A DNA stretch of 64,000 nucleotides from Candidatus Peribacteraceae bacterium (GTDB lineage Bacteria > Patescibacteriota > Gracilibacteria > Peribacterales > Peribacteraceae). Where the stretch lies: positions 1 through 64,000 of the forward strand of contig JAQVMB010000004.1 of the NCBI GenBank assembly GCA_028703835.1. The letters are read 5' to 3'. The translations under genes were made by a program, and so were the position numbers. The first letter of the stretch is position 1; each line of letters starts with the position of its first letter. Below are positions 1-9,712 of this stretch, in pieces. The notes beneath the pieces are model-generated. The model saw only the letters and a program-made list of their open reading frames with translations. It did not search any database and was not told the DNA's origin.

Positions 1-105
1 CCCAAGGATACCTTCCATTTGTACCTCAAAGAGTGCGAATGGAGATTCAACAACGGCTCACCCAGAAATCTTCTCTTGTCTCTGCGGAAAATCCTCAATG
101 ACTGA
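1..105 (+). mobile_element. C-terminal fragment of IS1595/ISXO2-like transposase (truncated by window edge)
   Basis: Frame 1 translates PKDTFHLYLKECEWRFNNGSPRNLLLSLRKILND*, matching the ISXO2-like transposase C-terminus pattern (HxYxKExEWRFN). Confidence 0.7.
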
Positions 106-129
106 AAAAAGTCCTAGGCCAGCCCCATA

Positions 130-600
130 AATTATGTTAGGGATATAGACACATTGCATTGGACGTTATCAAATGAGTTTAGTGAAAAAACAAACGCAGT
201 TGAAGGGATTATTACCGCTGATAAGTACGACAGCTTGATAAAGGAATGGAAGGCGGAAGAGGCTGCACTTTTGGAGAAATACAAGGTCACAGCGATGCCA
301 ACCAAGCCTTCCTGATTTCTGTTCTTACCTGTTGGAACTGCTGCAACGCGCATCCGACCTCTTCGCACGTTCGCAGGCCACTCAAAAGAACCGTTTGCTG
401 CGTTTTATTGTTGCTAACTGTTCCATGAAGGACGAAAAGCTTATCCCCAAGCTGAAAAAGTGTTTGAGGGTATTGTTGAAAGTAACAAAACGAAGAAATG
501 GCTCTCATCCCTCTACAAAGTTCGAGATCGGATCACTGAAACTTGGCAGGGGATGGAGAGGGCGTTTTCTCTGCTTCAAGGAGCGGTCAATTAGTACTGC
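130..600 (+). pseudogene. Decayed serine recombinase C-terminal region
   Basis: Fragments in different frames: ...EKTNAVEGIITADKYDSLIKEWKAEEAALLEKYK... and LELLQRASDLFARSQATQKNRLLRFIVANCSMKDEKLIPKLKKCLRVLLK, resembling the C-terminal segment of large serine recombinases. Confidence 0.5.
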
Positions 601-756
601 ATTCTCTTCGAAATCGCAACAAAATGCACGATCAGTGCCATGGTCAGTACGAACCTCTACGCCATACACGTACGTGTTGGGTTCGCCGTCGAAAACGGCG
701 ATGCCGATGCGTGGACGAACGACCTTGTGGCGGGAGGAAGAACAAGGTTGTGCTGG

Positions 757-1425
757 CTATGACGGGTTTTCATCAATAATTTTTCCCTTCGCTTTCAGGA
801 TCCCTTCGACTGTTTCCCGATCGTCATAGAAGTCCTCAAGTACACGCTGCGCGTAACCATGTGCCATCTCTACTTCTTCATCCGTCACCTGTCTCCAATC
901 ATCATGTACCACTTCGTTGCCGAGCACTCTGATTTCCTCGTGTGCCCTCTTCTTACGCACCTCGGTTAGCACGCCGTCCTTCGCTGCCGCGTCAATTTTT
1001 TGGTGCAACTTTCCGTCCGTGTATCCGTTTGATTTCAGCACCTTCTCCAGCACTGAACGAAACATTGCCGATGCAGCTCGATTTGCGCCTGCTGAGGCAC
1101 ACAGTTCCGCCTCTCGGAACTCAGCATCGATGCCAGCAGGGATTCCATTCGGTAATTTGAGTGAGTTGATAGAACGTGGAAAAAAATCGATCAGTATGTC
1201 GTGATTTCCACCGCAGACGGCTGCAATCCCACCTCTGCCACACCCGGCGCAGCGCAGAAGTTTGTAAGTCGCTTCTGGATACGTCTGATTGCCATGACGA
1301 TGAGAACGAACGCACCGAATGTTCCCAAACTCTCTATGGCCATCTGATACTTCGAAAGTCGTCACTGCTCCGTTGCAGTCAGGACATCTCGCGCGGACAT
1401 TTGAATGATGGAGGGTTGGTTGCAT
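757..1425 (-). CDS. DUF4145 domain-containing protein with N-terminal Cys motifs
   Basis: 222 aa; FREAELCASAGANRAASAMFRSVLEKVLKSNGY...LHQKIDAAAKDGVLTEVRKKRAHEEIRVLGNEVVHDD is DUF4145-like; CxxC pairs at N-terminus. Confidence 0.75.
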   Translation of the reverse strand: MQPTLHHSNVRARCPDCNGAVTTFEVSDGHREFGNIRCVRSHRHGNQTYPEATYKLLRCAGCGRGGIAAVCGGNHDILIDFFPRSINSLKLPNGIPAGIDAEFREAELCASAGANRAASAMFRSVLEKVLKSNGYTDGKLHQKIDAAAKDGVLTEVRKKRAHEEIRVLGNEVVHDDWRQVTDEEVEMAHGYAQRVLEDFYDDRETVEGILKAKGKIIDENPS

Positions 1426-1492
1426 GGTTGCATTATGCTCTTTTTGTTCGCTGATCCCAAACAGCCTTCATCTGTGATAGAGAACGGCAATT

Positions 1493-2413
1493 TCAATACT
1501 TCTTCAGCGCCTGCTTCGCCAGCATGAGCGCGTAGGGAATGTCCTCTTGCTCCTTCACCCAGAGCCACGAAATGTGTTGGCCGTAGTATTTCATGCTGTT
1601 CTTGACCTCCTTGACCCGCTTCTGTGGGTCTTTGAAATCGCGTGGCTGCGAACGGGGGAAGTTCAGGGTGATGCCCCCCTTGTACACGTGAAGCGAAAAT
1701 ACGTTGTCCCCGTTCAGTTTGATGCCGATGTAGTACTTGACGGGCTTCACCGCAAAATCGGGATGCAGCTTCAGCAACTCCGGGAACAGTTCATCGAACA
1801 GCTCCCGGCTCTGCGTCCACTTGGGCTTGAAGTGACTGTCCACGGAGTAGCTCTTCACTTCCTTCTGTACCTGCTGGGCTTCCTTGGTAAGGCTCATTTG
1901 TGGGAGGGCGGCCTTGGCTGCGGTCTGGAGGCGGTTCAATGCGAGGATGCCCTTTTCGTGTCGTCGAATTTCCCACAGTTGAAACGGCATGTTCTGGAAG
2001 CCGACGGCTTCCGTCTGGTAGACGTTGAATGATGGCGCGATAAAAATCACCTGCGACGCTTCCCAATTGATGTCTGCGATGTCGCAGTTCTTCCCACCGC
2101 ACTTCTGGAACTTGAGTACGAAATCCGCCTTATTGTTGAGGAGGAGCGAAAGGTAGGAAAACCCTTGATCCACGACCGACCAGCTCCCGCCATTTTTGTA
2201 TTCAATGATGACGAAACTCTTCTGCTCGGGATCGTAGGCGAGGGTGTCGATGCGAAGGTGATTGTGCGGGGCGAACTCGCTCGCCACGAACTGAAGGCCG
2301 AAGAGTTCCGGAAGTTGACTCTCCACGAGCTGCTGCATTTCCTTTTCCTGTTTGAATGGAGCTTCCTTCAGGCGGGAAAAACTCCCAGTGAGCGTGAAGA
2401 GTGACATGGGCAC
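1493..2413 (-). CDS. DUF5655-like / predicted PD-(D/E)XK nuclease-type protein
   Basis: 306 aa; RIDTLAYDPEQKSFVIIEYKNGGSWSVVDQGFSYLSLL nuclease-like core and C-terminal DUF5655-like domain. Confidence 0.6.
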   Translation of the reverse strand: MPMSLFTLTGSFSRLKEAPFKQEKEMQQLVESQLPELFGLQFVASEFAPHNHLRIDTLAYDPEQKSFVIIEYKNGGSWSVVDQGFSYLSLLLNNKADFVLKFQKCGGKNCDIADINWEASQVIFIAPSFNVYQTEAVGFQNMPFQLWEIRRHEKGILALNRLQTAAKAALPQMSLTKEAQQVQKEVKSYSVDSHFKPKWTQSRELFDELFPELLKLHPDFAVKPVKYYIGIKLNGDNVFSLHVYKGGITLNFPRSQPRDFKDPQKRVKEVKNSMKYYGQHISWLWVKEQEDIPYALMLAKQALKKY

Positions 2414-2599
2414 ATCATTCCATGATGCACCATCAATTCCTAGCCCTTCCTAGCCCCGTAAGAGGGTTATAGAGCGTTACAGGTACCATTCCACTTTCAT
2501 GGCTGTATCAACGCCATAACTCATTTTTGTGGCGTCCAGAAAAAATCAGATCGGCGGATTCCGCACTGCTGCTCTATACTCTCCAACGATTCTCCACTC

Positions 2600-5005
2600 G
2601 TGCACAGTATGTCGAATACCAGAAACGAGGCGTTCTCGCGCATCCTCATTGACGCCGCCCTTCGAGAGGGCGGATGGAAGCTCGAGGATTCTCAGCAGGT
2701 GCAGTTTGAATTCCACACCTCCGGGAAGCGTGCGGACTACCTTCTGAAGGATTCTATGGGTAGGGTCCTTTGTATCTTGGAGGCGAAGGGAGAAGACCAC
2801 GATCCCTATGACGCCAAGGAACAGGCTCGCGGCTATGCGGAGAACCTCAAGGCTCCTTTCGTCATCCTGTCGAACGGTAGCGAGCATTGGTTCTGGAACT
2901 ATGAACGCGCCGATCAACGCGATGCTTACCGCATCGAACGCCTGCCCTCGCGACAGGATATGGAACGCTTGCGGATGAAGAATCTCCAACCTCCGCGCCC
3001 GCTTGGAAGCGAAGTCATTGCGCCGGACTTCCTGCGACATCTGAAGAGCGACATCATGCTGCGGCGGTACCAAATCGCGGCGATGGACAAGATTGCGGAA
3101 CCGTTCGACGGGCAGGGTCAACGAAAGTTCCTCCTCGAAATGGCTACAGGAACGGGCAAGACGCTCCTCTGCGCCGCCCTTATCCGTCGCTTTCTCATCA
3201 CCCGGAACGCCGAGCGAGTTCTGTTCATTGTTGATCGCATCGAACTTGCCAAGCAGACCATGGAGGATTTCGCAGTTGTCCTGCCGGAGTTCAAGCCCGT
3301 TATCTTCAAGACGGCGCGGCGCAGTGGCGAACTGCTCGGCTCCTCCGTCGTTGTCGCCACGATCCAATCTCTCATGACCGACCGACGCTACCGCGAGGAG
3401 TTCACGCCCTTCTATTTCGATCTCGTCATCAACGACGAGGCGCACCGCTCAATTTACGGCGATGCTCGGGAGGTGGTGCAATTCTTTCAGGCAACACGCA
3501 TCGGCCTCACCGCAACGCCCAAGGCATACCTGAAGAACATCAACGTGGAACAGTTGGCGGAAGAGAACCCCAAGGCACTGGAGGCGCGGCAATTACGGGA
3601 CACGTATCACTATTTCGGCTGTAAGCCGGGCTTCCCGACGTATCGCTACGACATCATCGACGCCGTGAAGGATCCCGAGGGGCCGTTTCTTTGCCTTCCA
3701 AAGATCTTCGACCTCCGTTCCGACATCACGACGCAGGCGCTCGCTGACTCCGGCTGGTCGGTGTACATCAACGAGCAGGAGGAGAGCTTCAAGATTCAGG
3801 ATTTGGAGCGAAAAATCTTCACCCCGGATCGCAACCGTCTCATGTGTGAAGCATTTCTGAAGGAAGCGCAACGAGATCCTGAGAACAACATCGGAAAGTC
3901 CATTATTTTCGCGGTGAATCAAACGCACGCCACCAACCTGACGAAGATGTTCAATGCCTTGCAGCCGGGCATCGCGATGACCATTACCTCGCGCATTCCG
4001 GAGGCATCCACGCTTGCCAAAGAGTTCCGCGACGGTAAACGCAAGGAGCGCATTGCCGTCTCCGTGGACATGCTCTCGACCGGCTACAACTGCCGCGACC
4101 TCCTGAACATTGGCCTCATGCGTCCCATCTTTTCGCCGACGGAGTACATCCAGGTCAAGGGGCGTGGCACGCGCCGCTTCACGTTCAAGGTCGGCAATAC
4201 TGCCTACGAAAAATCTTGTTTCTTCCTCCTCGACTTCTGCGCCGTGGCCGAGTATTTCGAGGAGAAATACGATTATTCGCAACCGCTCGCTGTACCGAGA
4301 GAACGCGACAAGAAAGCGAGGAAGTCTTCACCGATAACGGGCGCAGTCGATGTGAGCAGCCCCGCCGGGACGGAGACGGGGGCAACAACTGGAGGAAATA
4401 AGGAGATACCGACGTGGGTTGGAACGGATATGCTGGTGAGCAGAGAAATTCATGTCGTCGGACCCAATGGTGAGAAGGTGGACGTGATGACCTACCGGGG
4501 TAGTTACGAGAATGACATCCAGAAGTTTGCGGAGACGACGCCGGAACTGAAGGCTGCCGTGGATACGGAAGATGACGATGCCATCGAAATCATCGTCAAC
4601 GAACGCTTCTACAACCGTCCGGAGATGTTCTACTCCCCGGACAAGCTCATTCTTTCCTATGGAGTGCCTGCGACGACTTCCGCGTTCGTCTACAACGCGC
4701 TAGGCAAACGGCCGCTCCCGACCAAAGACGACATTATTGACGACACGGTGGAATCCATTGCTGCGCGTTTCGATCTCAGATATAACGAACAGAAATGGCT
4801 AGAAGCCACCACGCAACTCCTCGCGGAAGATCCGCAGGTTCTTCGCCGTTTCATGAAGGGCGACATGACGATCTTCTCCGCAAGTCAGTTCAACCCTCTC
4901 GGCGGCATCAACAGCCTCGCTCGGTTCGAGCGTCGCGACGAAGTGTTCGATGCACTGCGTCAGTCCACACTTGTCCGGCAAACTCTCCTCGCCGCCGCTT
5001 CCTGA
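2600..5005 (+). CDS. hsdR: Type I restriction endonuclease subunit R (EcoEI-like)
   Basis: 801 aa; EAKGE nuclease motif, LLEMATGTGKT Walker A, NDEAHRS DEAH-type box, GLTATP, GRGTRR motif VI. Confidence 0.93.
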   Translation: MHSMSNTRNEAFSRILIDAALREGGWKLEDSQQVQFEFHTSGKRADYLLKDSMGRVLCILEAKGEDHDPYDAKEQARGYAENLKAPFVILSNGSEHWFWNYERADQRDAYRIERLPSRQDMERLRMKNLQPPRPLGSEVIAPDFLRHLKSDIMLRRYQIAAMDKIAEPFDGQGQRKFLLEMATGTGKTLLCAALIRRFLITRNAERVLFIVDRIELAKQTMEDFAVVLPEFKPVIFKTARRSGELLGSSVVVATIQSLMTDRRYREEFTPFYFDLVINDEAHRSIYGDAREVVQFFQATRIGLTATPKAYLKNINVEQLAEENPKALEARQLRDTYHYFGCKPGFPTYRYDIIDAVKDPEGPFLCLPKIFDLRSDITTQALADSGWSVYINEQEESFKIQDLERKIFTPDRNRLMCEAFLKEAQRDPENNIGKSIIFAVNQTHATNLTKMFNALQPGIAMTITSRIPEASTLAKEFRDGKRKERIAVSVDMLSTGYNCRDLLNIGLMRPIFSPTEYIQVKGRGTRRFTFKVGNTAYEKSCFFLLDFCAVAEYFEEKYDYSQPLAVPRERDKKARKSSPITGAVDVSSPAGTETGATTGGNKEIPTWVGTDMLVSREIHVVGPNGEKVDVMTYRGSYENDIQKFAETTPELKAAVDTEDDDAIEIIVNERFYNRPEMFYSPDKLILSYGVPATTSAFVYNALGKRPLPTKDDIIDDTVESIAARFDLRYNEQKWLEATTQLLAEDPQVLRRFMKGDMTIFSASQFNPLGGINSLARFERRDEVFDALRQSTLVRQTLLAAAS

Positions 5006-5013
5006 TTCTCTCT

Positions 5014-6531
5014 ATGCCATCCGTCCCGCCCTCCGTTGCCGCGCAAAATCTCTCGTCGAATTTTTTTTCCTCGGGTTTACGGCAGAAAGTGGATCACCTC
5101 ATGGACATTCTCTATTCCGGTGGTGTGAACAACCCGATGGACTCAATCGAACAGATTTCCTACCTGTTCTTCCTCCGCCTGCTCTCGGAGAAAGACGAGA
5201 TCCACGCCAGTTTGGATAAGAAGTACGAACGCATCTTCTCAGGCAAGTGGGCACGCTTCGCCTGGGGTAATTTCGTCACACTGAACGGTGATGAACTCTT
5301 CAATGCAGTGCGTGACGCCATTGAGAGTCTCCATGACCTGCCCGGCCTTACCGAAACGGGAAAACTCCTCTTTAGCCGCGCAACGCTCAAGATTTACGAA
5401 CGTCCGACCCTCCGTGCCGTTGTACAGGAGATCAACGCACTTCAACTTTCGGTTCAAGAGGGCCACGACGTGAAGGGTGATATGTACGAGTATCTTCTGA
5501 GTAAGCTCGCAGCTTCCGGTACAAACGGCCAGTTTCGCACCCCTCGCCACGTCATTGACCTCATTGTCGCTCTCGTGAACCCGCAGCCGGGCAACCGCAT
5601 CTGTGACCCGGCGTGCGGCACTGCGGGGTTCTTGATCTCGTCCTTCACTTACATCTTGCGCCACCACACGAAGCCCGCAGATCTCACGCGAGGCATTCTG
5701 GACGGTTCCCTTCTCAAGCCCGCCCAGTGGAAGTTCATCGAGGAGCAGGCGTTCACGGGGTTCGATAACGATGCAAACATGGTGAAGATCGCCATCCTCA
5801 ACCTGTACCTCCACCAGCTGGAGAAGGCGCGGATCCAGCTCCTGAACCCTCTCACGACGGGATTCGGCGGCGTGTACCCCGGCCAGCAATTCGATGTGAT
5901 CCTTGCAAATCCGCCGTTCGCCGGGAAAGTGCAGGACGAGAGCATCCTGAGTGACCTCAACTACAAGCTGAATACCCACGCCACGGAGCTGCTGTTTCTC
6001 AAGTGGTTCATTGACCACCTCGCTCCGAACGGACGTGCAGGTGTGATCGTGCCAAACGGCGTCCTGTTCGGTTCCAACAAGGCAGCCACGGCTCTGCGGG
6101 AGCTGCTTCTCACGGAGTGCGACCTGCAAGCTCTTATCAGTTTTCCGAGTGGCGTCTTCAAACCGTACTCGGGCGTGGGTACCGCGGCGCTCATCTTCCA
6201 AAAAGGGAAGCCGACTGAAAATGTGTGGTTCTACGACCTCACTGCCGATGGCTACAGCCTCGACGACAAGCGCACCCCGGTACAGGCGAATGACATCCCG
6301 GACATCCTCGCCAAGTGGCCGGAGAAAGAGGAAGGACCGAACAGCTACCGCGTACCGATAGAGAAGATCAAGGAGAAGGATTGGAGCCTTGCGGCGGGAC
6401 GGTACAAGCAGGTCCAGACGGAGGCTGTGAATCACGATGCGCCTGCGGACATCCTGCGCGATGTTTTGAAGCTGGAGAACGACATCATCCAGCACGGCAG
6501 CGCGCTGCTCGCGCAAGTTACCAAGATGTAA
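5014..6531 (+). CDS. hsdM: Type I restriction-modification N6-adenine methyltransferase subunit M
   Basis: MPSVPPSVAAQNLSS start; DPACGTAGFL and NPPF motifs; ORF track start 4795 is too far upstream because it overlaps hsdR. Confidence 0.93.
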   Translation: MPSVPPSVAAQNLSSNFFSSGLRQKVDHLMDILYSGGVNNPMDSIEQISYLFFLRLLSEKDEIHASLDKKYERIFSGKWARFAWGNFVTLNGDELFNAVRDAIESLHDLPGLTETGKLLFSRATLKIYERPTLRAVVQEINALQLSVQEGHDVKGDMYEYLLSKLAASGTNGQFRTPRHVIDLIVALVNPQPGNRICDPACGTAGFLISSFTYILRHHTKPADLTRGILDGSLLKPAQWKFIEEQAFTGFDNDANMVKIAILNLYLHQLEKARIQLLNPLTTGFGGVYPGQQFDVILANPPFAGKVQDESILSDLNYKLNTHATELLFLKWFIDHLAPNGRAGVIVPNGVLFGSNKAATALRELLLTECDLQALISFPSGVFKPYSGVGTAALIFQKGKPTENVWFYDLTADGYSLDDKRTPVQANDIPDILAKWPEKEEGPNSYRVPIEKIKEKDWSLAAGRYKQVQTEAVNHDAPADILRDVLKLENDIIQHGSALLAQVTKM

Positions 6532-7667
6532 TGACAAGCGGCTTGAAAAAGCTCGGCGATGTTGCAGATGTTCAGATGGGGCAATCTCCTCCGGGTGATA
6601 CATACAACACTGAAGGTGATGGTTTGCCATTCTTTCAGGGTAAAGCAGAGTTTGGGGAAGATACTCCTACAAAAGCCAAGTGGTGCAGTAGTCCGTCACG
6701 CATAGCTGAGGCTGGCGACATACTTTTGTCTGTACGAGCTCCAGTGGGACCAACAAACTTCGCGACAGAACGTTGTTGTATCGGACGCGGCCTTGCCGCA
6801 ATCCGTGCAAAGCCGCAACAGTGCAATCAGCATTACATACGTTATTACCTCCGACGCTTTGAGACTGAAATTGCTGCGCGGGGTGTTGGCAGCACCTTTG
6901 CCGCAATTGGACGAAAAGATGTCGAAGGGTTGTTGTTACCCGTTCCTTCACTGCCTCAGCAGGAGCGCATTGTGAAACTGCTCGACGAAGCGGACGCATT
7001 GCGGAAGCTCCGGGCGCAAGCGGACCAGCGCACCGCCGTGCTCATCCCCGCGCTGTTCCATGAGATGTTTGGGGATGAGTCATTTCCAGAAAGACCTCTT
7101 ATCGAATTGGTAGATCAGAGCCGAGGCATTTCATACGGTGTTGTGCAGAGAGGGAATCACTTCCCAGGAGGCGTACCGCTTGTTCGTATTTCAGACTTCG
7201 GAAACAACATCTTTGAGCCCAAGGATATAGTTTCGGTTGAACCAAACATTTCGGCGAAGTATCAGAGAACAGTGCTTGTTGGAGGAGAATTGATTGTAAG
7301 TATTCGTGGCACTGTAGGGCGTGTAGCCATTGTTCCTGCAATGGCCAAGGGGTGGAACGTGGCTCGTGAGGTCGCAGTCATCCCTTTGCTTCATGATGTT
7401 TCGCGCCCCTTTTTACATTCGTATCTGCTTTCTTCCTTCGCGCAGAATTTCATTACAGGGGAAATCCGTGGCATCGCACAGCGTGGGATAAACCTTGAGG
7501 ATTTGCGTCGTTTGCCCGTACCACAACCACCAAAATTGCTTCAGGAGAAATTTGCTGTTCGTCTGGAAGAAATTCACCGGATGGAATCCAATCAGATTTC
7601 TCGTGCTCAGCGGCTAGAAGATCTGTTCCTGTCGATACTGCATCGGGCATTCGCCGGAGAACTATGA
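6531..7667 (+). CDS. hsdS: Type I restriction-modification specificity subunit S
   Basis: Start overlaps the hsdM stop; two target-recognition domains with PSLPQQERIVKLLDEADALRKLR central repeat. Confidence 0.9.
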   Translation: MTSGLKKLGDVADVQMGQSPPGDTYNTEGDGLPFFQGKAEFGEDTPTKAKWCSSPSRIAEAGDILLSVRAPVGPTNFATERCCIGRGLAAIRAKPQQCNQHYIRYYLRRFETEIAARGVGSTFAAIGRKDVEGLLLPVPSLPQQERIVKLLDEADALRKLRAQADQRTAVLIPALFHEMFGDESFPERPLIELVDQSRGISYGVVQRGNHFPGGVPLVRISDFGNNIFEPKDIVSVEPNISAKYQRTVLVGGELIVSIRGTVGRVAIVPAMAKGWNVAREVAVIPLLHDVSRPFLHSYLLSSFAQNFITGEIRGIAQRGINLEDLRRLPVPQPPKLLQEKFAVRLEEIHRMESNQISRAQRLEDLFLSILHRAFAGEL

Positions 7668-8494
7668 TTGGCAGCCTGCAAAAGAACTGGCAGATGAGCT
7701 GGCGCGAAGTGTGGGCGAAGCTTGCAAATTCAGCACTTGCACCATCCGATCTGTTCATTCAGTTGCACGATTCTGTTTTGCCGCATCTTCGAGAGCAGCC
7801 TGCACTTGCAGATTATGAAGTTATTCACAACGATTCGGCACGTGCACGTCGAGCTTTCCAGCAGTTGAAAGGAAGCGATTTCAAGGGCGAATCAGAAATC
7901 GTGAGCTTCCTGGAAGAAGCAAAAGTAACGATTGCTGATTTTGGGAAACCACGTTTTGAAGAACGGTATGTCCAACTCATTACTATCTTTCTTGCAAAAT
8001 ACAACCTCCGGTATCGCGTCTCAGATCCTTTCAAGCTTCAACTAAAGCTTTCGGGAGTATTCGCTGGTCTCTACGCCGAATTGGAGGAATTGAACCGCAC
8101 GAATCCCGATCTTGCGGAATCAATGAGTGATTTCGAACATGCGTTCGATACCTTTGCTCGCACGCGCAGACAGGCTGACTTGAAGGGATGTATTGCAAAG
8201 GCAAGTCTCTATACGGAAGAGCTCGCAGGCGTTGCGGCAGGTAGAAGCGGTGCGCTTGGAGGACTTTGTGATCGTTTGACGTGTTGGCCCCATGTTACGG
8301 TCAAAGAAGCACTGAAAAAACTTTACGGGTTTTGTTCTGATTACCCCGGCATTCGTCATGCAGGAAATAGGAGCGCCCAAATACGGCGTCTTGATAGTCG
8401 CGATGCGGTCTTGCTCTGCACTTTATTCATATCATTCTCTGGATTTTTACCCGACACAATCCGGACGGATGAGCTATTTGGGGTCGTGCATTGA
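7664..8494 (+). CDS. Hypothetical R-M-associated protein; C-terminus weakly resembles abortive-infection/HEPN-like C-terminal domains
   Basis: 276 aa; ATGA 4-nt overlap with hsdS; C-terminal YPGIRHAGN...RRLDSRDAVLLCTLFISFSGFL. Confidence 0.7.
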   Translation: MIGSLQKNWQMSWREVWAKLANSALAPSDLFIQLHDSVLPHLREQPALADYEVIHNDSARARRAFQQLKGSDFKGESEIVSFLEEAKVTIADFGKPRFEERYVQLITIFLAKYNLRYRVSDPFKLQLKLSGVFAGLYAELEELNRTNPDLAESMSDFEHAFDTFARTRRQADLKGCIAKASLYTEELAGVAAGRSGALGGLCDRLTCWPHVTVKEALKKLYGFCSDYPGIRHAGNRSAQIRRLDSRDAVLLCTLFISFSGFLPDTIRTDELFGVVH

Positions 8495-8503
8495 GATTCA
8501 ATT

Positions 8504-8722
8504 CTATTTCAATCGTATTCTGCGTTTCTTTGGCTTGCGCAGTTTATTCAGACGTATTTCCTGAAATGCGATTACATCGCTTTTGAGAAAAACCATTCGA
8601 GAGGCAGTCTTCTTGTATCGGAGCTTTCCGGCTCGGGCAAGACGGTCGACGTACTGGCGGGAGACGCGAAGATACTTCGCCACGTCACCCATGCCCATGA
8701 TTTCGGGGAACTGATCAGCCAT
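8504..8722 (-). CDS. Excisionase/MerR-like helix-turn-helix protein
   Basis: 72 aa; MGDVAKYLRVSRQYVDRLARAGKLRYKKTASRMVFLKSDVIAF. Confidence 0.7.
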   Translation of the reverse strand: MADQFPEIMGMGDVAKYLRVSRQYVDRLARAGKLRYKKTASRMVFLKSDVIAFQEIRLNKLRKPKKRRIRLK

Positions 8723-8772
8723 AGCGTGAGTTCTTGACCTTTCACGCTATCTCCTGAAGACTATATGGAGAA

Positions 8773-8799
8773 GGTGTCCTATGACACCTAGTTGTCATA
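8773..8799. promoter_or_regulatory. Overlapping inverted repeats in the divergent intergenic region
   Basis: GGTGTC-CTAT-GACACC (8773-8788) overlaps TATGACA-cctagt-TGTCATA (8780-8799). Confidence 0.4.
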
Positions 8800-8817
8800 C
8801 AGCTACCCCTCTCTATC

Positions 8818-9249
8818 ATGCCCGATTCCCAGACAAAGAAATGTCCTATGTGTGCGGAGGAGATCAAGGTCGACGCGAAGAAATGCAAACATTGCGGCGA
8901 GATGCTGAATAATGACGGGCATGAAACTTCTTTGAAAGTTGAGAGCAGTAATACAGCGAAGAAAACGCCATATTTGAAAGCACTTCTTGGCTGCATCATG
9001 ATGGGTATCATGTTTATCGTTATCGGCGTCCCGCTTTCCCCACTTATAATCGGTGTGCCCGTATTTCTTTTTGGCGTTTTCTGCGTTGTAGCCAGCCCTG
9101 TTCTTGCGCTGTATATGTACGAATCAAAATGCCCCCTGTGTAAGGGGGCTGTCCGTTGGTCGGGCTTCCGTCACGCAGTGAAGTGCCGTCATTGTAAACA
9201 AAGAAGTTTGATACGTGACATGAAGCTGATTCCAATGAAAGTCGCCTGA
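8818..9249 (+). CDS. Zinc-ribbon membrane protein
   Basis: 143 aa; CPMCAEEIKVDAKKCKHCGE zinc ribbon, two TM helices, second CPLC...CRHC ribbon. Confidence 0.7.
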   Translation: MPDSQTKKCPMCAEEIKVDAKKCKHCGEMLNNDGHETSLKVESSNTAKKTPYLKALLGCIMMGIMFIVIGVPLSPLIIGVPVFLFGVFCVVASPVLALYMYESKCPLCKGAVRWSGFRHAVKCRHCKQRSLIRDMKLIPMKVA

Positions 9250-9321
9250 ATTAACTTTGGACTTGTCTGACAATCAATGTGGCACTGTCCAAATTCAAAA
9301 TATATTTTCTGACTTGAGCAA

Positions 9322-9337
9322 ATCGCCTATAGGCGAT
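9322..9337. promoter_or_regulatory. 16-bp perfect palindrome ATCGCCTATAGGCGAT upstream of the RarA-like/recombinase gene pair
   Basis: Direct reading of the sequence. Confidence 0.35.
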
Positions 9338-9409
9338 GCTGTCATGCTGCTGGGCGAAGCTAAAACATTCTCATATTGACCCGCAATCGGCATCAAGCAC
9401 GATCAAGAT

Positions 9410-9712
9410 GTGCAACAAAGAGAAGTGAGAAAGAGCGGCCTCCGCATTATTGAAAGTGTGTTCCATGCCGTTCTGGACAATGATGACAAGAATCTCTGGA
9501 AACGTGCGCTCTCGACGATGCAACGCCGAATTACAGAACTGGAGTGCAGGGTACGGAGGGAAGCGGCGGCAGGCAGTGAGGACGCAAATTTTCTTGTGAC
9601 AGAGTTGTGGGCGTGGAATTCGGCGAGGCGGCAGCTCGCCGCACGTTTTGGCAAAAAGTACATTATCCCTTTCCTCCATTCCCATGAAGAAACCGCAGAC
9701 CAGTCTCTTTGA
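9410..9712 (+). CDS. Hypothetical protein
   Basis: 100 aa ORF upstream of and overlapping the next gene; GTG start; no recognised motif. Confidence 0.4.
   Translation: MQQREVRKSGLRIIESVFHAVLDNDDKNLWKRALSTMQRRITELECRVRREAAAGSEDANFLVTELWAWNSARRQLAARFGKKYIIPFLHSHEETADQSL

Noticed and set aside
2600-7667. Considered BREX/DISARM or other novel defence system for the R-M locus
   Set aside because: hsdR/hsdM/hsdS architecture is a standard type I system; no pglZ, brxL or drm genes present.
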